Source: Candidatus Janibacter merdipullorum
GTDB taxonomy: Bacteria; Actinomycetota; Actinomycetes; Actinomycetales; Dermatophilaceae
DNA: 32,830 nt
Reading direction: 5' to 3'
Assembly: GCA_019116945.1 (NCBI GenBank)
Contig: DXAR01000085.1
Coordinates: 1 to 32,830 of the forward strand
Both the position numbers and the translations under genes were made by a program. The notes beneath the pieces are model-generated. The model did no database searches. It was given only the letters and a program-made list of their open reading frames with translations, and had not been told where the DNA came from. This document shows positions 8,024 through 17,469 of the stretch, one piece after another (the first letter of the stretch is position 1; each line of letters begins with the position of its first letter).

Positions 8024-9124
8024 ATGTCGACTCCGGATGCCCTGCTGCTCGGTCTCGCGCGTGCCGTGCGCGCCGCCGGTGTGCCCGTGACCGCGGACCG
8101 GGAGATGGCCTTCGTCGAGGCCGTGTCGGTCGTCGGACTCGCCGACAGGGAGGCGACCTATGTCGCGGGAGAGGCGACGCTGTGCTCCTCGCCCGAGGAC
8201 GTGCGGCGCTACGGCCTCGTCTTCGCGGAGTGGTTCGCGGGCGACTGGACCGAGGAACGGCAGCTGCCCACCACCGTCGAGCAACGCATGGCCTCCGACC
8301 TGCCCACAGGGGACTCGGACGGGGAGGGAGAAGAGGAGCAGGACCCGATGGTCGTCCCGCTCGTGTCCAGCGACGTCGAGGTGCTGCGCCACCGCGACGT
8401 CGCTGGGCTCTCCGCCGTCGAACGGGCCCATCTCGCACGGCTCTTCGCCACCCTTCGTCGTCCCGCCCCGTGCCGGCGCTCGCCGCGACGAGCGGTCGCC
8501 CGACGCGGCGTCGTCGACGGTCGGCGCACCCTGCGCACCCACCTGCGACGGATGGGGGAGCCGGGGCGCCTCGAGTGGCGGCGCCGCTCCCACCGGTCGC
8601 GGCGGGTGGTCCTCCTCATCGACGTCTCCGGGTCGATGAGCGGCTACGCGGAGTCCCATCTCCGGCTGGCGCACCACTGGGTCCACGGCGGCGGCCACGT
8701 CGAGGTCTTCACGATGGGCACTCGACTGACCCACATCACCCGGGCCCTACGACTCCGGGACGCGGAGCGCGCGCTCGGGGCTGCCGGCGAGACGGTGCCG
8801 GACTGGTCCGGCGGGACCCGGCTCGGCGAGTCGCTCAAGGCCTTCACCGACCGGTGGGGGCAGCGTGGCATGGCCCGTGGGGCCGTGGTCGTCATCCTCA
8901 GCGACGGGTGGGAGCGCTCGGGCGTCGACCTCCTCTCCGGCCAGATGCGGCGGCTGCGCTTCCTGGCGCACCGGGTCGTGTGGGCCAACCCCCACGCCGG
9001 CAAGGGCGGGTACGAGCCGGTCCAGGCGGGGGTGCGGGCCGTGCTCCCGCACTGCGACGCCTTCGTGGCCGGTCACTCGCTGCAGACCTTCGACGAGCTG
9101 GCAGGGGTGGTGCACCGTGCGTGA
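8024..9124 (+). CDS. coxE: VWA domain protein, CoxE-like
   Basis: A 366-residue protein. The N-terminal helical half (1-190) includes an acidic stretch (DSDGEGEEEQD) and an Arg-rich stretch, and the C-terminal half is a von Willebrand A domain. The metal-ion-dependent adhesion site is intact: DVSGSM from residue 200, SGGTRLGES, and the LSDGWE strand. CoxE works with the MoxR ATPase CoxD in maturation of the molybdenum active site in CO dehydrogenase systems (family knowledge). It starts 1 bp after coxD and its end overlaps the xdhC-like gene by 8 bp, so these genes are co-transcribed. There is no signal peptide or membrane segment, so it is probably cytoplasmic. Confidence 0.87.
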   Translation: MSTPDALLLGLARAVRAAGVPVTADREMAFVEAVSVVGLADREATYVAGEATLCSSPEDVRRYGLVFAEWFAGDWTEERQLPTTVEQRMASDLPTGDSDGEGEEEQDPMVVPLVSSDVEVLRHRDVAGLSAVERAHLARLFATLRRPAPCRRSPRRAVARRGVVDGRRTLRTHLRRMGEPGRLEWRRRSHRSRRVVLLIDVSGSMSGYAESHLRLAHHWVHGGGHVEVFTMGTRLTHITRALRLRDAERALGAAGETVPDWSGGTRLGESLKAFTDRWGQRGMARGAVVVILSDGWERSGVDLLSGQMRRLRFLAHRVVWANPHAGKGGYEPVQAGVRAVLPHCDAFVAGHSLQTFDELAGVVHRA

Positions 9125-10301
9125 CGTGCTGCGCGAGCTCGCCGGGTGGTGGCGGGCCGGCGACGAGGTCGCCATGGGGACGGTGGTCGCGACCTGGCGT
9201 TCCTCGCCCAGGCAGCCCGGCGCGGCCATGCTCGTCGGTCCCGGGGGCGAGGCCGTCGGCTCGGTCTCCGGTGGGTGCGTCGAGGGGGCGGTCTACGCCG
9301 TCGGTGAGGACGTGCTCGAAACGGGGCGGCCGGACCTCCAGCGCTACGGGGTCAGTGACGACGACGCGGCAGCCGTCGGCCTCACCTGCGGCGGGATCCT
9401 CGACGTCTACGTCGAGAAGGTCTCGCAGGCGACCTTCCCCGAGCTCGGCGAGGTCGTCGCCGACATCGATGCGGGGCGTCCCGTCGCCGTGGCGACGATC
9501 GTCGAGCACCCCGACCCGGCGGTCGTGGGCCGCCGGATGATCGTCCGTCCCGACGAGCACAGCGGGAGCATCGGCAGCGAGCGCGCCGACGCGGCCGTCC
9601 TCGACGACGTCCGCGGGCTGCTCGCGGGTGGGCACAGCGAGACCCTCACCTACGGTCCTGACGGGGAGCGAAGGGGGGAGGGCATGCGGGTCTTCGGGGC
9701 CGTCTTCGCCCCTGCTCCGCGGATGCTCGTCTTCGGGGCGATCGACTTCGCCGCGGCGTGCGCCCGCATCGGCTCCTTCCTCGGCTACACCGTCACGGTC
9801 TGCGACGCCCGGCCCGTCTTTGCCACCGCCTCCCGCTTCCCCGAGGCGGACGAGGTCGTCGTCGACTGGCCGCACCGGTACCTCGCCAGCCAGCTCGAGG
9901 ACGGGCAGATCGATGCCCGCACGGTGATCTGCGTGCTCACCCACGACCCGAAGTTCGACGTGCCCCTGCTCGAGATCGCCCTGCGCATCCCCGAGATCGC
10001 CTACGTCGGCGCCATGGGTTCGCGCCGTACGCACGAGGACCGGATGGCTCGGCTGCGGGAGGTCGGCCTGCAGGAGGAGGAGCTGGCCCGGCTGTCGAGC
10101 CCGATCGGCCTGGACCTCGGGGCACGGACGCCGGAGGAGACCGCGGTGAGCATCGCCGCCGAGATCATCGCGACCCGCTGGGGTGGTGGGGGCGAGCGCC
10201 TCACCGACACCCGGGGTCCGATCCACCACACCTCGGACGAGGAGCGGGCCGACCCGCCGCCGCGTCCGTCGCCCCCCGCCACCCACGAGATCACCACCTG
10301 A
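9117..10301 (+). CDS. XdhC/CoxI-family molybdenum cofactor maturation protein (CoxF-like)
   Basis: A 394-residue protein starting at GTG 9117 inside the end of coxE. It has the two XdhC/CoxI domains. The N-terminal domain carries SGGCVEG at residues 51-57, whose cysteine is typical of proteins that handle sulfurated molybdenum cofactor. The C-terminal Rossmann domain begins at [10 protein letters not shown] (residue 201) and ends with [13 protein letters not shown]. XdhC binds molybdopterin, promotes its sulfuration and delivers it to molybdenum hydroxylases. A low-complexity tail rich in Pro, Thr and Asp (from about residue 360) is extra to the family. Its position between the coxDE pair and coxSLM shows that it serves this enzyme. 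Confidence 0.88.
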   Translation: MRDVLRELAGWWRAGDEVAMGTVVATWRSSPRQPGAAMLVGPGGEAVGSVSGGCVEGAVYAVGEDVLETGRPDLQRYGVSDDDAAAVGLTCGGILDVYVEKVSQATFPELGEVVADIDAGRPVAVATIVEHPDPAVVGRRMIVRPDEHSGSIGSERADAAVLDDVRGLLAGGHSETLTYGPDGERRGEGMRVFGAVFAPAPRMLVFGAIDFAAACARIGSFLGYTVTVCDARPVFATASRFPEADEVVVDWPHRYLASQLEDGQIDARTVICVLTHDPKFDVPLLEIALRIPEIAYVGAMGSRRTHEDRMARLREVGLQEEELARLSSPIGLDLGARTPEETAVSIAAEIIATRWGGGGERLTDTRGPIHHTSDEERADPPPRPSPPATHEITT

Positions 10302-10328
10302 CGCACGACCCAACCCAAGGAGTCAACG

Positions 10329-10796
10329 ATGACCCGGATCAGTGTCCATGTGGACGGTGTCCAGTACACCGACGAGGTCGAGCCACGCACCCTGCTCGTG
10401 CACCATCTCCGCGAACGTCTGGGCAAGACGGGCACGGTCGTGGGGTGCGACACGAGCAACTGCGGGGCCTGCACCGTACACCTCGACGGGGAGAGCGTGA
10501 AGTCCTGCACCGTCCTCGCGGTCCAGGCCGACGGGTGCGACGTCACCACCGTCGAGGGACTGGCGAAGGGCGAAGAGCTGCACCCCATGCAGCAGGCCTT
10601 CAAGGACTGCCACGGCCTGCAGTGCGGCTACTGCACGCCGGGGATGATCATGGCCTCCCTCGATCTCCTCAAGGACACCCCGGATCCCTCGGAGCAGGAG
10701 ATCCGGGACGGCCTCGAGGGCAACCTCTGCCGGTGCACCGGGTACCAGAACATCGTCAAGGCCGTGCAGCAGGTGGCCGGAGGTGACCGGTCATGA
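10329..10796 (+). CDS. coxS: CO-dehydrogenase-like small subunit, 2[2Fe-2S]
   Basis: A 155-residue iron-sulfur subunit. The plant-ferredoxin-type cluster uses C40, C45, C48 and C60. The second cluster uses C99, C102, C134 and C136 (CGYCTPGM and [10 protein letters not shown]). It carries electrons from the molybdenum site in CoxL to FAD in CoxM. A good AAGGAG ribosome site lies 8 bp before the ATG at 10329. The stop overlaps coxL by 4 bp (ATGA). The S-L-M order is the one associated with form II CO-dehydrogenase-like clusters; form I clusters are M-S-L. Confidence 0.93.
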   Translation: MTRISVHVDGVQYTDEVEPRTLLVHHLRERLGKTGTVVGCDTSNCGACTVHLDGESVKSCTVLAVQADGCDVTTVEGLAKGEELHPMQQAFKDCHGLQCGYCTPGMIMASLDLLKDTPDPSEQEIRDGLEGNLCRCTGYQNIVKAVQQVAGGDRS

Positions 10797-13195
10797 CGAC
10801 GACCGAGGAGCGACCCCAGGCCACGCGCGAGATCGGGGCCTCCCGCCCCCGCAAGGAGGACCAGCACCTCATCACGGGCCGGACGACGTGGGTGGACAAC
10901 CTCACCCTCCCGGGGATGGCGCACCTGGCGATCCTTCGCAGCCCGATGGCGCACGCGCGGATCACGTCGATCGACGTCAGCGGGGCCCGCTCGGCCCCCG
11001 GAGTCATCGGCGCGTGGTCCGGCGCGGACTTCGCCGACACCCAGGGTGACCTGCCCTGCGCCTGGCCGGTGACACCGGACATGGTCAACCCGGGCGCCCC
11101 GTCGCTCGCCGTGGACCAGGTGAACTTCGCCGGTGACGCCGTCGCCGTCGTCGCCGCCCGGTCCCGCGCGGAGGCGGTCGACGCGCTCGAGGAGATCGAC
11201 GTCGACTACGAGTCCCTCGACCCCGTCCTCGACCTCGAGGACGCGCTCGCCGACGGCGCGACCCTCGTCCACGAGTCGGCGGGGACCAACAAGAGCTTCA
11301 CGTGGGTCTTCGACTCGGCCGAGGCCGGGTCCGGCGAGTCGGTCGACGACGCCCTTCGGGAGGCCGAGGTGACGGTGAGGCGACGCTTCATCCAGCAGCG
11401 CCTCAGCCCCGGCTTCATGGAGCCGCGCTCCGTCGTCGTCCAGCCGACGGGCGATGCGGTGACGATGTGGTCGAGCACCCAGATCCCGCACATCCTGCGC
11501 ACGATGCTCGGGCTGACCCTCGGGATCCCCGAGCACAAGGTCCGCGTCATCGCCCCCGATGTCGGTGGTGGCTTCGGCGGCAAGATCATCGTCACCCCGG
11601 AGGAGATCATCGCGACCCTCGTGGCCCGCCGTCTGGGCGCACCGGTGAAGTACACCGAGACCCGCTCGGAGACGCTCGCGGCGGCGCACCACGGCCGCGG
11701 TCAGATCCAGGACCTGACGATCACCGCCACGCGCGAGGGCGAGATCACCGGGCTCGACGTCCACCTCGTGGCCGACCTCGGTGCCTACCTGCGGCTCCTC
11801 ACCCCCGGAGTCCCCGTCCTGGGGGCCTTCATGTTCCCCGGGATCTACCGGTTCCCCGCCTACCGATTCACGTGCGACGGGGTCTTCACGACCAAGGTGC
11901 CCACGGACGCCTACCGCGGTGCGGGACGTCCGGAGGCGACCTTCGGCATCGAGCGGATCATGGACGAGTTGGCCGCCGAGCTGGGCATGGACCCGCTCGA
12001 GCTGCGTCGCAAGAACTGGATCGCGCACGAGCAGTTCCCCTTCACGACCGTGGCGGGGCTGACCTACGACTCCGGCAACTACGAGGCGGCGACCGACCGG
12101 GCCGTCCAGCTTGCCGGGTGGGAGGAGCTCAAGGCGGAGCAGGCCCGGCGAAGGGAGTCGGGTGACCCGGTCCAGCTCGGGCTGGGGATCTCCACCTTCA
12201 CGGAGATGTGCGGGCTCGCCCCCTCCCGGGTGCTCGGCTCCCTCGACTACGCCGCCGGCGGCTGGGAGTCGGCCTCGGTCCGGGTGCTGCCCACGGGCAA
12301 GGTCGAGGTCGTCACCGGGATCAGTCCGCACGGCCAGGGCCACGTCACCGGCTTCAGCCAGATCGTCGCCGACCGGCTCGGTGTCCCCTTCGAGGACGTG
12401 GAGATCATCCACGGCGACACGCAGAGCTCGCCCAAGGGCCTGGACACCTACGGCTCGCGCTCGCTCACCGTCGGTGGGGTCGCGGTCGTCAACGCCGTGG
12501 ACAAGGTCATCGAGAAGGCCCGCCGGGTTGCCGCCCACCTCATGGAGGCCAACGAGGAGGACCTCGAGTTCGCCGACGGTCAGTTCACCGTGACCGGCGC
12601 GCCGGGGAGCTCGGTGGCCTTCGGCGACATCGCCTTCGCCGTCTTCTCCGCGCATGACCTGCCCGACGGGATGGAGCCGACCCTCAACTCCGAGGCGACG
12701 TACGACCCGGGCAACTTCTCCTTCCCGCACGGCACCCACCTGTGCGCGGTCGAGGTGGACACGGAGACCGGGTTCGTCGAGATCCGCACCTACGCCTGCG
12801 TCGACGACATCGGGACGCCGATCAACCCGATGCTCATCGACGGCCAGGTGCACGGTGGTCTCGCGCAGGGGATCGGGCAGGCGCTCTTCGAGGAGGCGGT
12901 CTACGACGACGAGGGCAACCTCGTCACCGGCAGCTTCGTCGACTACACACTGCCGTCGGCCTCGGACCTGCCCCACTTCCTCACCGACCGCACGGTCACC
13001 CCCTCCACGGACAACCCCTTGGGGGTCAAGGGAGTCGGCGAGGCGGGCACGATCGCCTCGACGCCGGCGGTCGTCAACGCGATCGTCGACGCGCTGCGAC
13101 CCCTCGGCGTCACCGACGTCACCATGCCCTGCACCCCCGAGCGGGTGTGGCGGGCCATCCAGTCACAGAGCAAGGGCACGGAAGGACAGGCCTGA
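10793..13195 (+). CDS. coxL: Molybdenum hydroxylase large subunit, form II CoxL-like
   Basis: An 800-residue molybdopterin-binding subunit. The cofactor loop GGGFGGK is at 258-264. The active-site loop is AYRGAGR at 373-379, the form II signature. True (form I) CO dehydrogenases carry AYRCSFR with the copper-ligand cysteine, and that cysteine is absent here. The catalytic glutamate is present in GVGEAG (E750). The protein should therefore be a working hydroxylase, but CO may not be its physiological substrate; form II enzymes have largely unassigned substrates. No signal peptide is present. The gene overlaps coxS and coxM with start/stop fusions, so the three subunits are translated together. 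Confidence 0.92.
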   Translation: MTTTEERPQATREIGASRPRKEDQHLITGRTTWVDNLTLPGMAHLAILRSPMAHARITSIDVSGARSAPGVIGAWSGADFADTQGDLPCAWPVTPDMVNPGAPSLAVDQVNFAGDAVAVVAARSRAEAVDALEEIDVDYESLDPVLDLEDALADGATLVHESAGTNKSFTWVFDSAEAGSGESVDDALREAEVTVRRRFIQQRLSPGFMEPRSVVVQPTGDAVTMWSSTQIPHILRTMLGLTLGIPEHKVRVIAPDVGGGFGGKIIVTPEEIIATLVARRLGAPVKYTETRSETLAAAHHGRGQIQDLTITATREGEITGLDVHLVADLGAYLRLLTPGVPVLGAFMFPGIYRFPAYRFTCDGVFTTKVPTDAYRGAGRPEATFGIERIMDELAAELGMDPLELRRKNWIAHEQFPFTTVAGLTYDSGNYEAATDRAVQLAGWEELKAEQARRRESGDPVQLGLGISTFTEMCGLAPSRVLGSLDYAAGGWESASVRVLPTGKVEVVTGISPHGQGHVTGFSQIVADRLGVPFEDVEIIHGDTQSSPKGLDTYGSRSLTVGGVAVVNAVDKVIEKARRVAAHLMEANEEDLEFADGQFTVTGAPGSSVAFGDIAFAVFSAHDLPDGMEPTLNSEATYDPGNFSFPHGTHLCAVEVDTETGFVEIRTYACVDDIGTPINPMLIDGQVHGGLAQGIGQALFEEAVYDDEGNLVTGSFVDYTLPSASDLPHFLTDRTVTPSTDNPLGVKGVGEAGTIASTPAVVNAIVDALRPLGVTDVTMPCTPERVWRAIQSQSKGTEGQA

Positions 13196-14049
13196 TGATC
13201 CCGGCACCATTCGACTACATCGCACCCCAGACCGTGGAGGAGGCGCTGGCCGCGCTCGCCGAGGCCGGTGACGAGGGCAAGGTCCTCGCCGGCGGGCAGA
13301 GCCTGCTCCCGATCCTCCGGCTGCGGATGAACACCCCCGAGAAGCTCATCGACCTCGGGCGCATCGCCGACCTGCGCGAGGTCACCGACGACGGCGACGC
13401 CATCGCCATCGGCTCCATGGCCACCCATGACGCGGTCCGCCGCCACCCGCTCGTCACCGAGCACGCGCAGCTCCTGTCCGCGACGCTCGCGGAGGTCGCC
13501 GACCCCCAGGTGCGCCATCGCGGCACCGTGGGCGGAGCCCTCGTGCACGCCGACCCGGCCGGGGACATCGGCGCGGCAGCGCTGGCCCTCGACGCGGAGA
13601 TGGTCATCGCCGGTCCGCGGGGGACCCGCACCGTCGCCGCCGGGGACTTCTTCCTCGGGCTCTTCGAGAGCGCGGTGGGTGAGGACGAGCTCCTGGTCCG
13701 GATCCGGATCCCCAAGCACACCGGGTGGGGAGGCCACTACGAGAAGTTCGTCCGTACCGCCCAGCAGTGGTCCATCGTGGGGGTTGCGGCGACCCTCCGG
13801 GTCGACGGCGGGAGCATCGCCGAGGCCCGGGTCGCCCTGACCAACATGGGGGCGACCCCCCTTCGCGCCCGGTCCGTGGAGGAGGCGCTCGTCGGTCAGG
13901 CGCCCTCCGCGGATGCGGTACGGAGAGCCGCGGCCACCGCGGCGGAGGGCACCGACCCACCCTCGGACCTCAACGGCGCTGCCGACTACCGGCAGCACCT
14001 GGCGGGTGTGCTCACCCGACGGGCCGTCCTCGCCGCGGCGGGGGTGTGA
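13195..14049 (+). CDS. coxM: CO-dehydrogenase-like medium subunit, FAD-binding
   Basis: A 284-residue flavoprotein of the xanthine dehydrogenase FAD-binding family. It carries LAGGQSLLPILRLRM near residue 30-45 and TVGGALVHADPAGDIGA near residue 110-125, the two loops that hold FAD. The CO_deh_flav C-terminal domain follows (TNMGATPLRARSVEEAL). It passes electrons from the CoxS clusters to quinone or another acceptor. The ATG at 13195 overlaps the coxL stop by one base. Three bases separate it from coxG. Confidence 0.92.
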   Translation: MIPAPFDYIAPQTVEEALAALAEAGDEGKVLAGGQSLLPILRLRMNTPEKLIDLGRIADLREVTDDGDAIAIGSMATHDAVRRHPLVTEHAQLLSATLAEVADPQVRHRGTVGGALVHADPAGDIGAAALALDAEMVIAGPRGTRTVAAGDFFLGLFESAVGEDELLVRIRIPKHTGWGGHYEKFVRTAQQWSIVGVAATLRVDGGSIAEARVALTNMGATPLRARSVEEALVGQAPSADAVRRAAATAAEGTDPPSDLNGAADYRQHLAGVLTRRAVLAAAGV

Positions 14050-14052
14050 GCC

Positions 14053-14895
14053 ATGGATCTCGAGCACTCGTTCACCGTGAATGCACCCGTCGACACCGCC
14101 TGGGCAACGATGATGGACATCGAAGGGGTCGCGGAGTGCTTCCCCGGAGCCACCGTCACCTCCGTCGAGGGCGACTCCTTCGAGGGCACGTGCAAGGTCA
14201 AGCTCGGCCCGATCGCCTTGGTGTACAAGGGGAGCGGGTCCTTCGTCGAACGTGACGACGCCGGGCACCGTGCCGTCATCGATGCCAAGGGCAAGGACAA
14301 GCGGGGCAACGGCACGGCCGGGGCCACCGTGACGATGACCATGGAGCCCGAGGGCTCCGAGACCCGGGTCCTCGTCGTCACCGACCTCAACGTCACCGGC
14401 AAGCCGGCCCAGTTCGGCCGCGGGGTCATGCAGGACGTTTCCGACAAGCTGCTCGGGCAGTTCGTCGACTGCCTCGCGGGCAAGCTCGACGCGGGGGGGA
14501 CCCCGGTCGAGGACACCAGCACGTCCACGGGCACCTCGGACGCGTCGACGGGCGCCTCCGGGGAGGAGCCGGCCACCACGCCGGCCCCGGGACCGACCGA
14601 CACCGGCGCGGCCCCCGCGGCTGCGGCCATGCCCGCGTCGGCGGTCACCGCCTCCGGTGTCCCGACGCCGGAGCCCGCCGGGAACTCCACGACGCCCCGG
14701 CCGGCATCCGGCGGGTCAGGTGGTGCCGGCACCTCGACCCGGTCCTCGTCCTCGGGGTCCGACGACGCCCTCGACCTCGGGGCGGCCGTGCTGCCGACGA
14801 TCCTGCGCGGCTATGCCCCGCACGTCGCCATCGGGCTGGTGGCCTTCGTCATCGGCTGGGCGAAGGGGAGGAAGCGCCGGCGCTCGAAGGACTGA
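14053..14895 (+). CDS. coxG: CoxG-like SRPBCC protein with C-terminal membrane anchor
   Basis: A 280-residue protein in three parts. Residues 1-150 are a START/SRPBCC lipid-binding domain (DLEHSFTVNAPVDTAWATMM, then DIEGVAECFPGATV). Residues about 152-240 are a low-complexity linker rich in Ser, Thr, Pro, Gly and Ala. The C-terminus (about 250-272) is hydrophobic and ends in a basic tail GRKRRRSKD, consistent with a membrane anchor with its tail in the cytoplasm. CoxG tethers CO dehydrogenase to the membrane and has been linked to quinone delivery. The long flexible linker would let the cytoplasmic lipid-binding domain reach the CoxSLM enzyme. It is the last gene of the operon and converges with the hydrolase gene, with 2 bp between stops. 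Confidence 0.85.
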   Translation: MDLEHSFTVNAPVDTAWATMMDIEGVAECFPGATVTSVEGDSFEGTCKVKLGPIALVYKGSGSFVERDDAGHRAVIDAKGKDKRGNGTAGATVTMTMEPEGSETRVLVVTDLNVTGKPAQFGRGVMQDVSDKLLGQFVDCLAGKLDAGGTPVEDTSTSTGTSDASTGASGEEPATTPAPGPTDTGAAPAAAAMPASAVTASGVPTPEPAGNSTTPRPASGGSGGAGTSTRSSSSGSDDALDLGAAVLPTILRGYAPHVAIGLVAFVIGWAKGRKRRRSKD

Positions 14896-14897
14896 GC

Positions 14898-15482
14898 TCA
14901 GCCGACGTCGGCGACGAACTCGAGGAGGCGCCGGGTGAGGATCCGCGCCTCCTCGGGTTGGTACTCGGCCGGGAGGGTGGGGTCGTTGAAGACGTGGCCC
15001 GCGCCCTGGTACTCGACGTAGGCGAAGGTGCCACCGGCCTGCTCGACGTCGCCCTGGAGGTGCTCGTCGACCATCGGGTCGAGCTCGCGGTCCTCCTCGT
15101 GGAAGGGATCTCCGGCGGTGACGTGGACCTGTCCCGGGACGCCGGGGGGCCACGTCGCCCCGAGATGGCGCATGGGGATGCCGCCGCCGACCATGGCGAC
15201 GCCCCGGGCGTCCGTGGGGCGTTGGGCAGCGACCCACTGCGCCAAGCCGGCGCCGTTGGAGAAGCCGATGGCGACGAAGGGGGCGCAGCCCTCCGTGGCC
15301 GTCAGCGCGTGGCTCTGCTGCGCGGCGAAGCCGATCTCCGCCGACCGGGCCGCCGCGGTCGGGTAGTCCTCGAAGGTGGCCCCGTCCAGATGGTCGACGG
15401 TGATCACGTGGTGGCCGTCGGCGGTGAGTGCCTCGGCGAGGTCGGTGACGCCGGGCCCCGACCACGCTTGTACATGAATCAG
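14898..15482 (-). CDS. Dienelactone hydrolase-like alpha/beta hydrolase, start uncertain
   Basis: The protein resembles small dienelactone hydrolases. The nucleophile elbow is AIGFSNGAG, in which serine replaces the cysteine of classical enzymes. [14 protein letters not shown] supplies the acidic region, and GAGHVFND holds the catalytic histidine. The first standard start is GTG 15407. However, the frame upstream encodes a convincing N-terminal strand and loop ([20 protein letters not shown]) back to a stop at 15486-15488. Conservation therefore argues for a non-canonical start such as CTG at 15482. That start would lie inside the promoter of the divergent acyl-CoA dehydrogenase. Alternatively the gene has lost its original start. 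The substrate is unknown. Confidence 0.7.
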   Translation of the reverse strand: MIHVQAWSGPGVTDLAEALTADGHHVITVDHLDGATFEDYPTAAARSAEIGFAAQQSHALTATEGCAPFVAIGFSNGAGLAQWVAAQRPTDARGVAMVGGGIPMRHLGATWPPGVPGQVHVTAGDPFHEEDRELDPMVDEHLQGDVEQAGGTFAYVEYQGAGHVFNDPTLPAEYQPEEARILTRRLLEFVADVG

Positions 15483-15496
15483 GGTTCAGGTATATC
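15468..15496 (+). promoter_or_regulatory. Sigma-A-like promoter with palindromic operator in its spacer
   Basis: TTGTAC (15468-15473) and TATATC (15491-15496) are spaced by exactly 17 bp. The spacer holds TGAATCAGGGTTCA (15475-15488), an inverted repeat with TGAA/TTCA arms. An operator between -35 and -10 is a classic repression site. The TetR-family gene is the second gene of the operon driven from here, so autoregulation is the likely arrangement (inference). Confidence 0.6.
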
Positions 15497-15544
15497 TGTC
15501 CGGGCGGTGACTGCCGCGCCACGACGGACGAAGGGGCCACGACG

Positions 15545-16768
15545 ATGTTCGAGCTGAGTGAGCGGGGTGCCGACCTCCGTGACCGGCTGCTGACCTTCAT
15601 GGACGAGCACGTCCACCCCGCGGAGCCGGTCTACCGCGAGCAGATGCGTGAGTCCGGCAACCCCCACCACCACCCCCAGGTGCTCGAGGACCTCAAGGCC
15701 GAGGCGCGGTCGCAGGGCCTGTGGAACCTCTTCCACCCCGACCCCGAGCTCGGCGCCGGCCTGACCAACCTCGAGTACGCGCACCTGGCGGAGATCACCG
15801 GCCGCAGCATCGAGATCGCCCCCGAGGCGGTGAACTGCAACGCACCCGACACCGGCAACATGGAGGTGCTGACCCACTTCGGGACCGAGCAGCACAAGCG
15901 GGACTGGCTGCGCCCGCTCCTCGACGGCGAGATCCGCTCCGCCTTCGCCATGACCGAGCCGGACGTCGCGAGCTCGGATGCGACCAACATCGAGACCTCG
16001 ATGGTCCGCGACGGGGACGAGTACGTCATCAACGGCCGCAAGTGGTGGACAACCAATGCCCTGCACGAGAACTGCAAGGTGCTCATCGTCATGGGCAAGA
16101 CCGATCCCGAGGCCGCGCCGCACCGGCAGCAGTCGATGATGGTCGTGCCGATCGACACCCCCGGTGTGACCATCGTGCGGAGCCTGCCGGTCTTCGGCTA
16201 CCTCGACCGCGACGGGCACGCCGAGATCCTCTTCGAGGACGTGCGGGTGCCCAAGGAGGCACTGCTCGCGGGTGAGGGAGACGGCTTCATGATCGGCCAG
16301 GCCCGCCTCGGCCCCGGACGGATCCACCACTGCATGCGGTCGATCGGGGTCGCCGAGCGGGCCCTCGACCTCATGGTCGACCGGGCGCTGTCGCGCGTCG
16401 CCTTCGGCGAGCCGATCGCCCACCGGGCCAACATCATGGACTGGGTCGCCGAGGCGCGCATCGAGATCGAGATGACCCGGCTGCTCACCCTCAAGACGGC
16501 GCATCTCATGGACACGGTCGGCAACAAGCACGCCCGCACCGAGATCGCGGCGATCAAGGTGGCGGCACCCACGATGGCCCTGACGATCCTCGACCGCGCG
16601 ATCCAGGTGCACGGGGGCGGGGGCGTGAGCGACGACTTCCCCCTCGCCCAGTGGTACGCCCACCTGCGCACCCTGCGCCTCGCCGACGGGCCCGACGAGG
16701 TGCACAAGAGGACGATCGCGCGCCAGGAGTACCGCCGACGCCGCCCCGAGCCGGGCAGCGCTGCGTGA
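15545..16768 (+). CDS. Acyl-CoA dehydrogenase family protein (ACAD10/11-like)
   Basis: A 407-residue flavoprotein with the usual three-part acyl-CoA dehydrogenase fold. The N-terminal helices are at 1-130. The beta domain contains [15 protein letters not shown] and [10 protein letters not shown], which contact FAD and substrate. The C-terminal helices contain [20 protein letters not shown] and end with [20 protein letters not shown]. The sequence style is that of the ACAD10/11-like branch, whose members use long or branched acyl-CoAs; the substrate here is not determined. It heads a probable operon with the TetR regulator (4-bp overlap), a quinone oxidoreductase and an SDR, which suggests catabolism of an acyl or alcohol compound. 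Confidence 0.9.
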   Translation: MFELSERGADLRDRLLTFMDEHVHPAEPVYREQMRESGNPHHHPQVLEDLKAEARSQGLWNLFHPDPELGAGLTNLEYAHLAEITGRSIEIAPEAVNCNAPDTGNMEVLTHFGTEQHKRDWLRPLLDGEIRSAFAMTEPDVASSDATNIETSMVRDGDEYVINGRKWWTTNALHENCKVLIVMGKTDPEAAPHRQQSMMVVPIDTPGVTIVRSLPVFGYLDRDGHAEILFEDVRVPKEALLAGEGDGFMIGQARLGPGRIHHCMRSIGVAERALDLMVDRALSRVAFGEPIAHRANIMDWVAEARIEIEMTRLLTLKTAHLMDTVGNKHARTEIAAIKVAAPTMALTILDRAIQVHGGGGVSDDFPLAQWYAHLRTLRLADGPDEVHKRTIARQEYRRRRPEPGSAA

Positions 16769-17430
16769 GCACTTCCGCCGAGCCGCCGCCCCTCACGGAC
16801 GCGGAGCACCCGGGCGCCCGACCCCAGACGGCGCGCGGCCAGCGCACCCGAGCCGCGCTCGTCGCCGCGGCGCGCACGGTCTTCGAGCGGGACGGGTACG
16901 TCGACTCCCGACTCGTCGACATCGCCGCGGAGGCGGGGTGCTCGATCGGCAGCTTCTACACCTGGTTCGACGGCAAGGACGAGGTCCTGGCCGCCGTGCT
17001 CCAGGAGGCACAGGAGGACATGCTCCACCCGGGGACGGGACGGATCGCGGCCACGGACGACCCCGTCGCCCTCATCGCCGCGAGCAACCGGGCCTACTTC
17101 GAGGCCTACCGGCGCAATGCCCGACTCAACGTCCTGCTCATGCAGGTCGCCGCCGTCGACCCGCGCTTCCGGGACCTGCGCCGGGCCCGCACGGCAGCCT
17201 TCGTCACCCGCAATGCCCGGGCCATCGTCGACTTGCAGGAGCGCGGGCTCGCCGACCGGAGCGTCGACGCGACGATGGCCGCGCGGGCCCTGTCCGGGAT
17301 GGTCTCCCGGCTGGCCCACGACGTCTTCGCCATCGAGGGCGAGGACTCCCTCGACGAGATCGTCGAGACCGCGACGCGCCTCTGGACCAATGCCCTCGGC
17401 CTCACCCAGCCCGAGCTGCGACCGAGCTGA
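16765..17430 (+). CDS. TetR/AcrR family regulator
   Basis: A 221-residue regulator starting with GTG 16765, which overlaps the acyl-CoA dehydrogenase stop (GTGA). The N-terminal DNA-binding domain is clear: [20 protein letters not shown], then [20 protein letters not shown] followed by [12 protein letters not shown]. The helical C-terminal ligand-binding domain ends at about residue 215. The first 20 residues are a disordered Pro/Ala-rich leader. Acyl-CoA-responsive TetR proteins commonly repress the dehydrogenase gene beside them. The palindrome in the promoter at 15475-15488 is the best operator candidate. The effector is unknown. Confidence 0.9.
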   Translation: MSTSAEPPPLTDAEHPGARPQTARGQRTRAALVAAARTVFERDGYVDSRLVDIAAEAGCSIGSFYTWFDGKDEVLAAVLQEAQEDMLHPGTGRIAATDDPVALIAASNRAYFEAYRRNARLNVLLMQVAAVDPRFRDLRRARTAAFVTRNARAIVDLQERGLADRSVDATMAARALSGMVSRLAHDVFAIEGEDSLDEIVETATRLWTNALGLTQPELRPS

Positions 17431-17469
17431 CCGGTCGTCGCCGACCCCACCACACACAAGGACGTGATC

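Noticed and set aside
7129..9124. MoxR ATPase plus VWA protein as a ternary-conflict or phage-defence system
   Set aside because: The next genes are xdhC, coxS, coxL, coxM and coxG, so the pair is the coxDE maturation set.
10628..12976. 782-codon open frame on the minus strand across coxL
   Set aside because: It is a shadow of the GC-rich coxL gene; its translation is low-complexity Arg/Gly/Val/Asp with no domain, while coxL has all family motifs.
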